The notes under the pieces are model-generated. The model searched no databases. It was not told the origin of the DNA and saw nothing but the letters and a program-made list of their open reading frames with translations. Below, in pieces: positions 8,591-18,015 of a DNA stretch of 64,000 nt. Source of the stretch: Oceanospirillales bacterium (GTDB taxonomy: Bacteria; Pseudomonadota; Gammaproteobacteria; Pseudomonadales; Endozoicomonadaceae); contig SIHQ01000003.1 of the NCBI GenBank assembly GCA_004762125.1, positions 186,001 to 250,000 on the forward strand. Direction: 5' to 3'. Made by a program: the position numbers and the translations under genes. The stretch's first letter is position 1. Each line of letters opens with the position of its first letter.

Positions 8591-9840
8591 TGAAAAGCTT
8601 TATCTACTTTCTGGCAGCACTGGCCGGTATTTTTCTACTGGCCAATATCATGGTAAGCGACAGCGGTTATGTGCTGATTGCTTACAATGACGCCACCTTC
8701 GAGACGACTCTCTGGGGCATGCTGGTTCTGGTAATGGTGGTTTCCTGCGTCAGTTGGTTAACTTGGCTAGCCATCAAACTGCTTTTTGGTGTAACCAGTC
8801 TTGTTTACCCAATCACCCGTGAAGCTCGTGAACGTCATGCTCGTAAGTTGACCACCCGGGGCTTTGTCGAGTTTACTCAAGGTCACTGGAAAAAAGCAGA
8901 GCGCTATCTTTCAAAAGCCGCTGAATCAGGTGATTCACCGCTCTTGAATTATCTCGCAGCAGCACGCGCGGCTCATGAAAATGATAACCATGAGGCCTCT
9001 GCTGAGTACTTGCGACAGGCTGATCGCAAGGAGCCAGGCTCCGAGTTAGCCATCGGTATTACACAAGCCCAGCTCCAGCTTTCATCCGGTCAGCTGGAGC
9101 AAGCTTTAGCGACTCTCAGCAAATTGCATAAGCAGTACCCACGCCATGCCTATGTGCTGAAAATGTTGAAACAGGCACACTGTCGTCTACATGACTGGCA
9201 GGCACTGGCCACACTTCTGCCACAGCTAAAGAAGCATAAAATTGTTGCTGATCAGGAGTTTCGACAGCTTGAGAAGAAGTGTTATGCCGCTCTGTTCGAG
9301 CAGGCCTTCAATAAAGGTCGCAGCTTTAATACATTAGAAGATCGCATCAAGCCAGCTAATCAGATTTGGAACAATCTATCTTCAGGTTTAAAGCGGGATC
9401 CGGTGATGATTCATCGATACGCAGACTGCCTAGCCCAACTCAATGTTGAAGCCAAAGCTGAAACTCTATTGAGAGAAAAACTGAGTAAGTACTTCAGTAG
9501 CGATATGATTCTGCTTTTTGGCAAAATCAAAGGCAAAGATATCAGCAGGCAACTGCACTTTGCTGAAAGCCTTCTGAACGAGCGACCTAACGACTCTAGC
9601 CTGTTACTTACTCTTGGCCGTTTGGCTTTGAGAAATGAACTCTGGGGTAAAGCGAAAGAGTATTTTGAAGCCAGTCTACGCCACCAAAGAAATGTCGACA
9701 CCTATAACGAACTGGGTCGATTAATGGCTCATATGGAAGACCACGAAGGCAGCTCGCGCTATTTTCAGAAAGGTCTGTTATTAGCTGCGAACAGTGTTGT
9801 AGATTTGCCTCTGCCAGCAGCCACTGCAATCAGTCGCTGA
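8590..9840 (+). CDS. hemY: HemY-family TPR membrane protein
   Basis: A 416-residue protein with two N-terminal transmembrane segments (about residues 5-25 and 42-65), followed by the HemY_N domain and a series of TPR-like helical repeats (for example FVEFTQGHWKKAERYL and LGRLALRNELWGKAKEYF). This is the proteobacterial HemY associated with haem biosynthesis operons, not the oxygen-dependent protoporphyrinogen oxidase of the same name in Bacillus. It begins at a TAATG overlap with hemX. A role as a scaffold for late haem enzymes is suggested by context only. Confidence 0.92.
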   Translation: MKSFIYFLAALAGIFLLANIMVSDSGYVLIAYNDATFETTLWGMLVLVMVVSCVSWLTWLAIKLLFGVTSLVYPITREARERHARKLTTRGFVEFTQGHWKKAERYLSKAAESGDSPLLNYLAAARAAHENDNHEASAEYLRQADRKEPGSELAIGITQAQLQLSSGQLEQALATLSKLHKQYPRHAYVLKMLKQAHCRLHDWQALATLLPQLKKHKIVADQEFRQLEKKCYAALFEQAFNKGRSFNTLEDRIKPANQIWNNLSSGLKRDPVMIHRYADCLAQLNVEAKAETLLREKLSKYFSSDMILLFGKIKGKDISRQLHFAESLLNERPNDSSLLLTLGRLALRNELWGKAKEYFEASLRHQRNVDTYNELGRLMAHMEDHEGSSRYFQKGLLLAANSVVDLPLPAATAISR

Positions 9841-9868
9841 AGCCGTCACCTGGTAACAAGGAGCTTTA

Positions 9869-10246
9869 ATGAGATTTTTCCTGCAAATTGGTGCAGCCGC
9901 CGGTTTGCTATCCGTAGCATTGGGTGCTTTTGGCGCTCACGCTTTGAAAGGTATGCTTTCAGAACGAATGCTTGCGGCCTGGGGGACCTCAACTGATTAT
10001 CAGATGTTTCATAGTCTCGCTCTGATTCTGGTTGCCGTATTGATTCATCTTTTTCCCCATATCAAACGGCTGCAATGGGCTGGTCACCTTTTTATTATCG
10101 GATTGTTGTTGTTCTGTGGCAGCTTGTTCGCCATGGCACTAACAGGCATTACCTGGTTGGGTGCTATCACTCCATTGGGCGGCGTCAGCTTTATGCTGGG
10201 GTGGCTAATGCTGGCTCTTTCCACAAAAGAAATGAGTTCCAATTAA
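9869..10246 (+). CDS. DUF423 small membrane protein (YgdD-like)
   Basis: 125 residues with four predicted membrane segments. The N-terminus GAAAGLLSVALGAFGAHALK is the hallmark of the DUF423/YgdD family of inner-membrane proteins of unknown function. It is preceded by a good AAGGAG ribosome-binding site five bases before the ATG and lies 28 bases after hemY, so it may be read with the haem operon. No catalytic residues are apparent. Confidence 0.88.
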   Translation: MRFFLQIGAAAGLLSVALGAFGAHALKGMLSERMLAAWGTSTDYQMFHSLALILVAVLIHLFPHIKRLQWAGHLFIIGLLLFCGSLFAMALTGITWLGAITPLGGVSFMLGWLMLALSTKEMSSN

Positions 10247-10385
10247 TAAGGTTTGTTGGATTGCGAGCCATTGTCTCTAACCCAACCTACGGCAAAAGAT
10301 ACGGAAACCCGATGAACCGCTATTTCCAAATGCTTCATACCTCGGTATTGTACGGCGATTTTTCATTATCGAACGATATGTCTGC

Positions 10386-11084
10386 ATGAGTGATGATTCT
10401 GTTGTTGAACACCCCCGCGAAATAAAAAGCTTTGTGCTTCGTGTCGGTCGTATGACCGCTGGCCAGCAGCGTGGCTGGGCTGAGTGCTGGGATACCTGGG
10501 GCCTGAAAAAAGAAGACGGCCTATTGGATATCGGCGAAGCCTTTGGCCGTGAAGCACCGGTTGTGGTTGAGATTGGCTACGGCATGGGCCTGTCTCTGAT
10601 CGAAATGGCTGGTACCGAGACGGACAAGAACTTCATTGGTATTGAAGTACACCGTCCTGGTGTTGGTAGTCTGCTGAATGAGACCCAGGCTGCTGGCGTA
10701 ACTAATATTCGAAGCTACTGCGATGATGCTGTTCAAGTGCTGCGCGACTGTATTGCTGATGGCAGCCTGTCCCGTGTACAGATTTACTTCCCTGACCCAT
10801 GGCACAAGACTCGTCATCATAAGCGTCGTCTGATTAAGGATTCGTTTATTCAGGCTATTCGACCCAAGCTGGCTATTGGTGGTGTGATTCATCTAGCTAC
10901 TGATTGGGAAAGCTACGCTAAACAAATGATGAAAGTGATGACGGCTGCGGAAGGCTTCAAGAACACTGTTTCTGAAGGTGACTATGCACCACGTCCGGAT
11001 TTTCGACCTCTGACCAAGTTTGAAAAACGTGGCCACCGTCTGGGACATTGTGTTTGGGACTTGTTGTTTGAACGCACAGCCTGA
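10386..11084 (+). CDS. trmB: tRNA (guanine-N7-)-methyltransferase
   Basis: A 232-residue TrmB with the SAM-binding motif VVEIGYGMGLSL (residues about 59-70), the TrmB-specific IYFPDPWHKTRHHKRR and the C-terminal motif TKFEKRGHRLGH that contacts tRNA. It makes 7-methylguanosine at position 46 of the tRNA variable loop. It follows the DUF423 gene by 139 bases. I saw no gene in that gap. It converges on the lactate regulator gene. Confidence 0.96.
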   Translation: MSDDSVVEHPREIKSFVLRVGRMTAGQQRGWAECWDTWGLKKEDGLLDIGEAFGREAPVVVEIGYGMGLSLIEMAGTETDKNFIGIEVHRPGVGSLLNETQAAGVTNIRSYCDDAVQVLRDCIADGSLSRVQIYFPDPWHKTRHHKRRLIKDSFIQAIRPKLAIGGVIHLATDWESYAKQMMKVMTAAEGFKNTVSEGDYAPRPDFRPLTKFEKRGHRLGHCVWDLLFERTA

Positions 11085-11093
11085 CCTGTATTT

Positions 11094-11121
11094 ACTGGAA
11101 TCGGTTTATACCGATTCCAGT
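11094..11121. terminator. Hairpin between convergent trmB and lldR-like gene
   Basis: A perfect 11-base inverted repeat (ACTGGAATCGG and CCGATTCCAGT) with a 6-base loop sits just after the trmB stop and overlaps the last codons of the convergent regulator gene. There is no long U-tract on either side, so efficiency is uncertain. Confidence 0.5.
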
Positions 11122-11858
11122 TCACCCTTTCGATTTCTGGCTCGTTGATCACGCCTTAATTGTTGCTCCAGTTTCGTTAGAGCCTTTTGAACATAAAGAA
11201 TATGCTGTTCAGCCGCTTCTCTAGCCTCAGCCGGGTTACCTGCCAGTATCGCTTCCAGAATCAACCTGTGCTGCAAGCTCAGATCTTCGCCTGTAATATT
11301 CCTGTCGTATAATCCGCCAATATTGGTGTAAATATTGTGTTTCAACAAACTGAACATACTTCGCATGGAGTGAAGTAAAACCATATTGTGGGAAGCTTCT
11401 GCAATAGCCAGATGAAAGTTCAGGTCTGCTTTACTCTCACGCTCTCTATCCTTTTTCTCTATAGCTAATTCAAGTTCAGCAAAAGCCTGCTTTAAATTGT
11501 CACAATCCTGTTTTGTCGCTCTCTGAGCTGCATAAGCAGCGCTCGCTCCTTCCAACAAAAAACGAAACTCCAGAACATCATCTCGCGCTTCCGGGTGTTT
11601 ACCCAACAAATCCAGCAGTGGATCAGTAAGAGAACTGGTCAGCGCTTCCGTCACATAATGCCCACCCCCTTGTCGGGAACGAATAATGCCTTTCACGGCC
11701 AGACTCTGGAGAGCTGAGCGTAAAGAAGGTCTCGAAACTCCAAACTGTTCCGACAGTTGTCGTTCAGCAGGTAGTCTCTCCCCCGGACGAAAAACACCTT
11801 CCACGATCAGGGTTTCAAGTTTGTCTGTTATTCGTTTTGCCAGCGTCTGTTGCTTCAA
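11106..11858 (-). CDS. lldR: GntR/FadR-family regulator of lactate genes
   Basis: A 250-residue FadR-subfamily regulator. The N-terminal winged helix-turn-helix includes RPGERLPAERQLSEQFGVSRPSLRSAL (residues about 21-47), and the C-terminal FCD ligand domain has the metal/acid-binding pattern DLNFHLAIAEASHN. It is divergently transcribed from the lutABC-dld cluster, and palindromes fitting the FadR-type consensus lie in the shared region, so it most likely represses lactate oxidation genes until lactate binds. The symbol is assigned by family and context; PdhR and GlcC relatives share the fold. Confidence 0.85.
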   Translation of the reverse strand: MKQQTLAKRITDKLETLIVEGVFRPGERLPAERQLSEQFGVSRPSLRSALQSLAVKGIIRSRQGGGHYVTEALTSSLTDPLLDLLGKHPEARDDVLEFRFLLEGASAAYAAQRATKQDCDNLKQAFAELELAIEKKDRERESKADLNFHLAIAEASHNMVLLHSMRSMFSLLKHNIYTNIGGLYDRNITGEDLSLQHRLILEAILAGNPAEAREAAEQHILYVQKALTKLEQQLRRDQRARNRKGELESV

Positions 11859-11890
11859 AGCCGTTGGATTCCGGTCAGTGATTTGATTTG

Positions 11891-11913
11891 CTGGTTATTG
11901 GAACTATAACCAG
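11891..11913. promoter_or_regulatory. Inverted repeat upstream of the lldR-like gene
   Basis: CTGGTTAT and ATAACCAG form a perfect 8-base inverted repeat with a 7-base spacer, 33 bases upstream of the regulator start. It could be an autoregulatory site, but the spacer is longer than in typical FadR-family operators. The region between it and lutA (11914-12060) holds no gene. Confidence 0.4.
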
Positions 11914-12060
11914 CGTTTTATTCAAGCCTTCCTGATTCACGCTCTTCTGACTCTTGTTCTTTTGAAGTGAGCCCTTCAAAAACATGATTGGCTGTGAAAT
12001 CGAAACAGCTCAGAGATTGACACAAGTAGGTCAGAATCTTTATTATTTTGCAAACTGGAT

Positions 12061-12077
12061 AATTGGTCATACCAATT
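12061..12077. promoter_or_regulatory. Probable LldR operator upstream of lutA
   Basis: AATTGGT-CAT-ACCAATT is a perfect 7-base inverted repeat with a 3-base spacer that contains TGGT-N3-ACCA, which fits the FadR-family operator pattern TnGT-N3-ACnA. It ends 16 bases before the lutA start codon, in a position to block transcription initiation or elongation. Assignment to the adjacent divergent GntR regulator is inference from position. Confidence 0.65.
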
Positions 12078-12093
12078 TGAAGAGAACAATAAT

Positions 12094-12954
12094 ATGCCAG
12101 ATTTGTTTGTTAACGCTATGCCAGATCAGACGGGAAGTGATGAACCCCACGCAGAGCAACCGTATACAACAAACTCTCACGCAAGAGTTTATCCATCCAG
12201 ACCGGAGAAGATTTATCTATATGGCAACTGTCTTATAGATCTGCTTCAACCGGAAGCGGGGCTTGATGCATTAAAGCTGCTTGAGAGAGAAGGTATTGAG
12301 GTCGTATTTCCGGAGCAGCAAACATGTTGTGGTCAGCCTGCCTACACATCCGGGTACGATGACGAAGCCAGAACGGTTGCAAGAATGCAGATGGATATCA
12401 TGTCCGAGGAATGGCCTATCGTCATTTTATCCGGTTCCTGTGGAGGTATGATGCATCATCACTATCCTTCGCTATTTAAAGGCTTACCAGAGGAGCAGCA
12501 GGCAAAATACTTTGCCAGTCGGGTTTTTGAATTCACCGAATTTCTGGTTCATATCCTTAACTACCAGCCTGAAGATCAAGGCAACCACCAGACTGTTGCC
12601 GTACATACTTCCTGTTCAGCCAGAAGGGAAATGAATGTTCATAAAACCGGATGGCTACTGATCGATTCTCTGAAAAACGTCGTTCGTAAAGTACACGACC
12701 ATGAATTTGAATGCTGTGGCTTTGGTGGTTCTTTCTGTGTTCGCTATCCGGATATTTCCGGCGCTATGGTTAACGATAAAGTAAAAGCCATTACTGACAT
12801 CAAACCGGATCGTTTGATCAGTGCCGATTACGCCTGTCTGATGAATATTAACGGAGCTCTGGATTTTCAAGGTTATGAATTAAAAGGAACCCATATCGCC
12901 AGCTACCTCTGGGAGCGAACCTCGAAACAGGCTGCAGGAGAGAACAATGCCTGA
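12094..12954 (+). CDS. lutA: Lactate utilisation Fe-S protein LutA/LldE
   Basis: 286 residues with two CCG domains typical of LutA/LldE and heterodisulfide-reductase subunits: TCCGQPAYTSG near residue 75 and ECCGFGGSF near residue 208, which bind an iron-sulphur cluster. Together with LutB and LutC it oxidises L-lactate to pyruvate at the membrane. Family members usually start at about KIYLYGNCLIDLL. Here there is an extra N-terminal tail of about 36 polar residues if the ATG at 12094 is used. That ATG has a GAAGAGAA ribosome-binding segment at good spacing, so I keep it. Its end overlaps lutB by 8 bases. Confidence 0.9.
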   Translation: MPDLFVNAMPDQTGSDEPHAEQPYTTNSHARVYPSRPEKIYLYGNCLIDLLQPEAGLDALKLLEREGIEVVFPEQQTCCGQPAYTSGYDDEARTVARMQMDIMSEEWPIVILSGSCGGMMHHHYPSLFKGLPEEQQAKYFASRVFEFTEFLVHILNYQPEDQGNHQTVAVHTSCSARREMNVHKTGWLLIDSLKNVVRKVHDHEFECCGFGGSFCVRYPDISGAMVNDKVKAITDIKPDRLISADYACLMNINGALDFQGYELKGTHIASYLWERTSKQAAGENNA

Positions 12955-14398
12955 ACAGATTCCAATGCAGAACCTGAGCTTCAACCAGAGAGTCGATCGT
13001 GATCTGAATAATCCGGCGCTGCGCACTCACTTTCGGGAAGCCATGGACTTCCTGATGGATAAGCGTAGCCACAGTTTTACCGACGATGAAAAACTGCAAT
13101 CTCTCAGGGAGCTAGGCTCCAGTATTCGTAAGCGAGCCTTGTCAAAGCTGCCTGATCTACTGGAGCAACTCGAAAACAAGCTAAGAGACAATGGTATTCG
13201 TGTCCACTGGGCAGAATCATCGAAAGAGGCCAACCAGATCGTTCTCGATATTGCCCAACACCATGGCGCGAAGACCATGATAAAAGGCAAGTCCATGGTT
13301 AGCGAAGAAACCGAGTTGAACGAATGTCTGGAGCAAGAAGGCATTCATCCCGTTGAGGCCGACATGGGTGAATATATTCTGCAACTGGCAAAAGAAAAAC
13401 CTTCGCATATTGTCATGCCCGCTATTCACAAGAGCAAAGAAGACATTGCCAAACTGTTTGAACAGAATCTGGATGACTGTGAGTACACAGAAGACGTCGA
13501 CACATTGATACAGGCCGCTCGTAAAGAACTGAGAAAACAGTTTCACTCTGCTGACATTGGCCTGACCGGCGTTAACTTTATGGTGGCCGAAACCGGCTCA
13601 TTGGTGCTGGTTGAAAATGAGGGTAATGGACGCCTTGCGACTACCGTACCCAAAGTTCATATTGCCATGACCGGCATTGAAAAAGTCACTGAATACCTCG
13701 ATGACCTTCCACCATTGCTAACACTACTTACCAACTCGGCAACCGGTCAGGCCATCACCACCTATGTGAATATAATTTCCTCTCCACGTAAAGGTGGAGA
13801 AGGTGGCCCAGAAGAAGTTCATCTCGTGCTGCTGGACAATGGTCGCACCATTCCATTTGCTGATGAAGAGATGCGCCAGACACTGCAATGCATTCGCTGT
13901 GCAGCCTGCATGAATCATTGTCCTGTTTATACCCGGCTGGGCGGTCATGCTTATGGCGCCACTTACCCCGGCCCCATTGGCTCCATTTTGTCTCCACATC
14001 TGCTGGGTCTCGAAGCGACCAAAGACCTTCCCAGCGCATCCAGTCTGTGCGGAGCCTGCAGTGAAGTATGTCCGGTAAAAATCCCTATTACTGATCTGTT
14101 GAGGCGACTGCGTCATGAAGGCGTTCGCAAGCTCAAGAAAGATGAAGAGCCTGTCATTCGTGGCCATGGAGCCAAGTACACCCACACGGAAAAACTGGCC
14201 TGGGGTAGCTGGAGTAAACTGTACAGTTCTCCAGCCCTGTACCGTACTTTTGCTTTCTCGGCCTCAATGATGCGAGGGCTGACCCCCTCAAAAATGAAAG
14301 GTTGGACCGACTACCGAACCACACCAAAGCCCGCAGAAAAGAGCATGCACGCTCTCATAAAGCAACATCGTAAAGCCCGGAAAGGAGAGCCATTATGA
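12947..14398 (+). CDS. lutB: Lactate utilisation Fe-S protein LutB/LldF
   Basis: A 483-residue protein with an N-terminal LUD domain (about residues 60-300) and two ferredoxin-type [4Fe-4S] motifs, CIRCAACMNHCPVY and CGACSEVCPVKIP, near residues 318-375. It is the electron-transferring subunit of the LutABC L-lactate oxidising complex. The gene overlaps lutA by 8 bases and lutC by 4, so the three are translated as a unit. Confidence 0.95.
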   Translation: MPEQIPMQNLSFNQRVDRDLNNPALRTHFREAMDFLMDKRSHSFTDDEKLQSLRELGSSIRKRALSKLPDLLEQLENKLRDNGIRVHWAESSKEANQIVLDIAQHHGAKTMIKGKSMVSEETELNECLEQEGIHPVEADMGEYILQLAKEKPSHIVMPAIHKSKEDIAKLFEQNLDDCEYTEDVDTLIQAARKELRKQFHSADIGLTGVNFMVAETGSLVLVENEGNGRLATTVPKVHIAMTGIEKVTEYLDDLPPLLTLLTNSATGQAITTYVNIISSPRKGGEGGPEEVHLVLLDNGRTIPFADEEMRQTLQCIRCAACMNHCPVYTRLGGHAYGATYPGPIGSILSPHLLGLEATKDLPSASSLCGACSEVCPVKIPITDLLRRLRHEGVRKLKKDEEPVIRGHGAKYTHTEKLAWGSWSKLYSSPALYRTFAFSASMMRGLTPSKMKGWTDYRTTPKPAEKSMHALIKQHRKARKGEPL

Positions 14399-15042
14399 GT
14401 TTGTCAGCCAGAGCCAATATCCTTTCCAGGTTAAGAGCTGGACTAGGCAAGAGCTCTCCGCTCACGAAAGGTAGCGATCAGGGCTCAGTAGCTCACTATA
14501 ACTGGAGTGAAAGTGAGAAAATCGAGCATTTTATTGAAGTGATCTCTGGCGTGAAGGGTGAGGTTCACCGAGTATCTGAAAGCAACTGGCCAGAAGCAGT
14601 ACAGACACTGTTGTCAGACAGAGGTATCGATCGTCTGCTGGTATCAGAGGAAAAACAGACTGGAAAGAGGCTCATCGGTAGCACTTTGGAGCTGATACCC
14701 ACGACAGGGTTTGATGAACGTAAGGATGAACTGTTTTTCTCCATTCCGGCATCTCTGACCACGGCACAAAGTGCCATTGCAGAAACCGGAAGTTTAGTGC
14801 TCTGGCCCGACGAGCAAGAGCCCAGAAGCATGTCATTGGTACCGCCTGTTCATCTGGTTTTGCTACGTGCACAAGATATTCATGGAACCCTGGCAGACGT
14901 TATTCGTGCCGAAGGCTGGGCACGGGGTATGCCGACCAATGCACTATTAATTTCCGGACCATCCAAAACGGCTGATATCGCCAGAATCCTCGCTTACGGA
15001 GCCCATGGTCCAAAAGAATTAATCATTCTTCTGGTGAGCTAA
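14395..15042 (+). CDS. lutC: Lactate utilisation protein LutC/LldG
   Basis: A 215-residue LUD-domain protein (YkgG family) with the conserved AIAETGSLVLWP segment near residue 125 and the C-terminal PPVHLVLLRAQDI. It is the third component of the LutABC system. It begins in an ATGA overlap with lutB, as expected for a stoichiometric complex. The 59-base interval to the next gene is AT-rich without a clear terminator, so the downstream dehydrogenase may be co-transcribed. Confidence 0.93.
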   Translation: MSLSARANILSRLRAGLGKSSPLTKGSDQGSVAHYNWSESEKIEHFIEVISGVKGEVHRVSESNWPEAVQTLLSDRGIDRLLVSEEKQTGKRLIGSTLELIPTTGFDERKDELFFSIPASLTTAQSAIAETGSLVLWPDEQEPRSMSLVPPVHLVLLRAQDIHGTLADVIRAEGWARGMPTNALLISGPSKTADIARILAYGAHGPKELIILLVS

Positions 15043-15101
15043 CAGCTACTTTTATTAGTTGATTCTTCATTCATAAATTTAATGACACAAATCGAATAAC
15101 A

Positions 15102-17951
15102 ATGAATACAGCCGTAAAAAATTTCCTTCTGGCCATTCAGGGCACCATTCCTGAAAAACGCTTGATCTCAGATGCATCCAGATTATTGGCTTTTGGTACT
15201 GATGCTTCATTTTACCGACTGATTCCTCAATTGGTGATTCTTGCTGAAGATGAACAGGAAATTCAGCTGATCATTGTTGAATCAGCCAAATCTAAAGTCC
15301 CTGTGACTTTCAGAGCGGCAGGCACCAGCCTTTCCGGTCAGGCTATTACCGACTCCGTGTTAGTCATCGCAAGTAAAGGCTGGACAGGTCACAGCGTTCT
15401 TGAGGAAGGTAATAAAATTCGGCTGGAAGCGGGTGTGATTGGCGCTGAAGCTAACGCTATTTTGGCTCCCTTTGGTCGAAAAATCGGCCCGGACCCGGCA
15501 TCAATAAACACTTGTCGTATAGGTGGCATTGCTGCCAACAACGCCAGTGGCATGTGCTGTGGCGTTGCCCAGAACACTTATCATACATTGGACAGTATTC
15601 GCTTAATTTTGGCGGATGGAACACTGCTGGATACCGGTAGAAAGAACAGTGTTGAGCAGTTTAAAAGACAGCATCAGGGGTTACTGGCCAACCTGAAAAT
15701 ACTGTCTGAACGAGTGAACAACAACCTGACACTGAAAGAAAAAATTCAACACAAGTATCGCCTGAAAAATACTACCGGTTTCAGCATCAATGCCTTGGTC
15801 GACTTTGACGAACCTGTGGATATTCTCGCTCATCTGATGATTGGTTCTGAAGGCACACTGGGCTTTATCTCATCAGTTACCTACAACACAGTCGCAGATC
15901 ACCCTCACAAAGCATCATCACTGGTTGTATTTCCCGATGTGGAAACCTGCTGCCGAGCAGTAACAACCTTGAAATCAGCTCCCGTAGACTCCGTTGAACT
16001 GATGGACCACCGAGCTATGATGTCCGTGGCTGGAAAGCCGGGGCTTCCTTCTTTTATTAATCAGAGCCTGCCCAAATCAGCCTGCGCCTTGCTGATAGAA
16101 ACCCGTGGACCTGATGAAGACACCTTACAATCTCGCATCAAAGATATTGAAGCAGTTCTTACCGACTTCACTATTCATGAACGAGTTGTCTTTACCAGCG
16201 TAGAGAACGAATACGCGGCTCTCTGGGCTATTCGTAAAGGCCTGTTTCCCGCCGTTGGTGCCGTTCGTGAAACTGGCACTACGGTGATCATCGAAGATGT
16301 AGCTTTCCCGGTTGAACAACTGACTGAAGGTGTTCACAAGCTTCAGGATCTCTTTGATAAATACGCCTACAACGAAGCGTTGATCTTTGGTCATGCCCTC
16401 GAGGGCAACTTGCACTTTGTCTTTACTCAGGCATTTGATACAGACGCAGAGACTGAACGCTATCGTCAATTCATGGATGATGTTACCCAACTGGTTGCTG
16501 TGGAGTTTGGTGGATCGCTAAAAGCCGAGCATGGTACCGGACGAAACATGGCACCTTATGTGGAGCTGGAATGGGGTAAGGATGCTTATCAACTTATGAG
16601 AAGCATCAAGTCATTATTTGATCCGGAAAACCTGCTAAATCCGGGCGTTGTTATCAATGACGATCACCTGGCACATATTCGCAATCTGAAGCCTATGCCT
16701 GCAGCCGACGAGCTTATTGATACGTGTATTGAGTGTGGTTTCTGTGAACCTGTTTGCCCTTCCCAAAACCTGACCCTGACTCCACGAAAACGAATCGTAC
16801 TTTGGCGTGAAATTAGCCGCCTTCGTCGTGAGGCTAAATCAGTCCAGGAGCATCAGCGGCTCCAGGAGCTGGAGAAAGATTACGCATGGCAAGGCATTGA
16901 TACCTGTGCAGCCTGTGGCCTCTGTTCGACTCGGTGTCCGGTCGGTATTAATACCGGCGACCTGACACTAAAACTTCGAGCAGAGCGAAACGGGAAACAC
17001 AAAGGCAAAGCCAAGTGGCTGGCTAACCATTTTGGTACCACGACCGAAATCACGAGAGCCGCTTTAGCTACCGCTGACACAATGCACGGTATTATCGGCA
17101 CTGATACCATGAGCCGTCTTACCGGTACTGCACGAAAATTGTCTGGCAACCGTATGCCTCTCTGGCTGGATGCTATGCCAAAAGCAGCAGATCAGAAAAT
17201 CCTGAGAGAACCTACCAAAGCTGAATCATCAGATAAGAAAACAGTGGTCTATTTCCCAAGCTGTGCCAGTCGTTCCATGGCACCGTCACGAATGGATTTT
17301 GAAGACGAGTCTCAGGTCACTGTCGTTAAGAGGTTGCTGGAAAAATCGGGCTACAGAGTTCTCATTCCTGACTCTATCTCCGATCTTTGCTGCGGCCAAC
17401 CTTTTGCTTCGAAGGGTCAGCCAGAAGCGGCTCAACAAAAATCCGATGAGCTATTTAACACACTTTGGAAGTTGAGCAACAAAGGGCAGTGGTCGATTAT
17501 TTCCGACACCAGTAGCTGCAGCTGGCAGCAAAAAGACAGTGATAGTGGGAATGAGAGCAAGAACCTGAAGGTTTATGACCTTGTTGAATTCATCCATGAT
17601 TTCTTGTTAAACAACCTCAAAATCACAGCAATTGACGAGCCCGTAATGGTGCATATCCCTTGCAGTCTTGAGAAGCTGGGCGACGGAGAAAAGCTTAAGA
17701 ATATTGTCGGTCACTGTACGAGTAACATGGTTGTACCGAGAGATATTACTTGTTGTGGTTTTGCCGGTGACAAGGGTTTTTCTGTTCCGGAACTCAATGC
17801 CAGCGCTCTGGAGCCTCTGAATGCTCAAGTACCTGACAATTGTCGTGAAGGAGTCTCAGCAAACAGAACCTGTGAAATTGGTTTGAGCCATCACAGCGGA
17901 ATTCCTTACCACTCCATCGCTTACCTATTGGATCGCTGCGTCTCAGCATAG
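15102..17951 (+). CDS. dld: FAD- and Fe-S-containing D-lactate dehydrogenase
   Basis: A 949-residue fused oxidoreductase. The N-terminal PCMH FAD-binding domain has VTFRAAGTSLSGQAI near residue 68 and RIGGIAANNASGM near 140, and is followed by the FAD oxidase C-terminal domain with FGHALEGNLHF near 430. Two ferredoxin motifs, CIECGFCEPVCP and CAACGLCSTRCP, lie near residues 543 and 602, and CCG domains (CCGQPFASKG, CCGFAGDKG) are in the last 200 residues. The length and domain order match the quinone-linked D-lactate dehydrogenase found beside lactate genes in Pseudomonas. D-2-hydroxyglutarate or glycolate oxidation is possible but less likely in this context. No lactate permease or FMN-type L-lactate dehydrogenase is present nearby. 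Confidence 0.88.
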   Translation: MNTAVKNFLLAIQGTIPEKRLISDASRLLAFGTDASFYRLIPQLVILAEDEQEIQLIIVESAKSKVPVTFRAAGTSLSGQAITDSVLVIASKGWTGHSVLEEGNKIRLEAGVIGAEANAILAPFGRKIGPDPASINTCRIGGIAANNASGMCCGVAQNTYHTLDSIRLILADGTLLDTGRKNSVEQFKRQHQGLLANLKILSERVNNNLTLKEKIQHKYRLKNTTGFSINALVDFDEPVDILAHLMIGSEGTLGFISSVTYNTVADHPHKASSLVVFPDVETCCRAVTTLKSAPVDSVELMDHRAMMSVAGKPGLPSFINQSLPKSACALLIETRGPDEDTLQSRIKDIEAVLTDFTIHERVVFTSVENEYAALWAIRKGLFPAVGAVRETGTTVIIEDVAFPVEQLTEGVHKLQDLFDKYAYNEALIFGHALEGNLHFVFTQAFDTDAETERYRQFMDDVTQLVAVEFGGSLKAEHGTGRNMAPYVELEWGKDAYQLMRSIKSLFDPENLLNPGVVINDDHLAHIRNLKPMPAADELIDTCIECGFCEPVCPSQNLTLTPRKRIVLWREISRLRREAKSVQEHQRLQELEKDYAWQGIDTCAACGLCSTRCPVGINTGDLTLKLRAERNGKHKGKAKWLANHFGTTTEITRAALATADTMHGIIGTDTMSRLTGTARKLSGNRMPLWLDAMPKAADQKILREPTKAESSDKKTVVYFPSCASRSMAPSRMDFEDESQVTVVKRLLEKSGYRVLIPDSISDLCCGQPFASKGQPEAAQQKSDELFNTLWKLSNKGQWSIISDTSSCSWQQKDSDSGNESKNLKVYDLVEFIHDFLLNNLKITAIDEPVMVHIPCSLEKLGDGEKLKNIVGHCTSNMVVPRDITCCGFAGDKGFSVPELNASALEPLNAQVPDNCREGVSANRTCEIGLSHHSGIPYHSIAYLLDRCVSA

Positions 17952-18015
17952 GATGTCAAATAGGTTATTTTGAAAAATATAAGCCAGCCGTTGTCTTTTC
18001 AGCGGCCGACCTTAT

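Noticed and set aside
10075-10389. Plus-strand 104-residue frame between DUF423 and trmB
   Set aside because: It overlaps DUF423 in a different frame with no ribosome-binding site or family resemblance.
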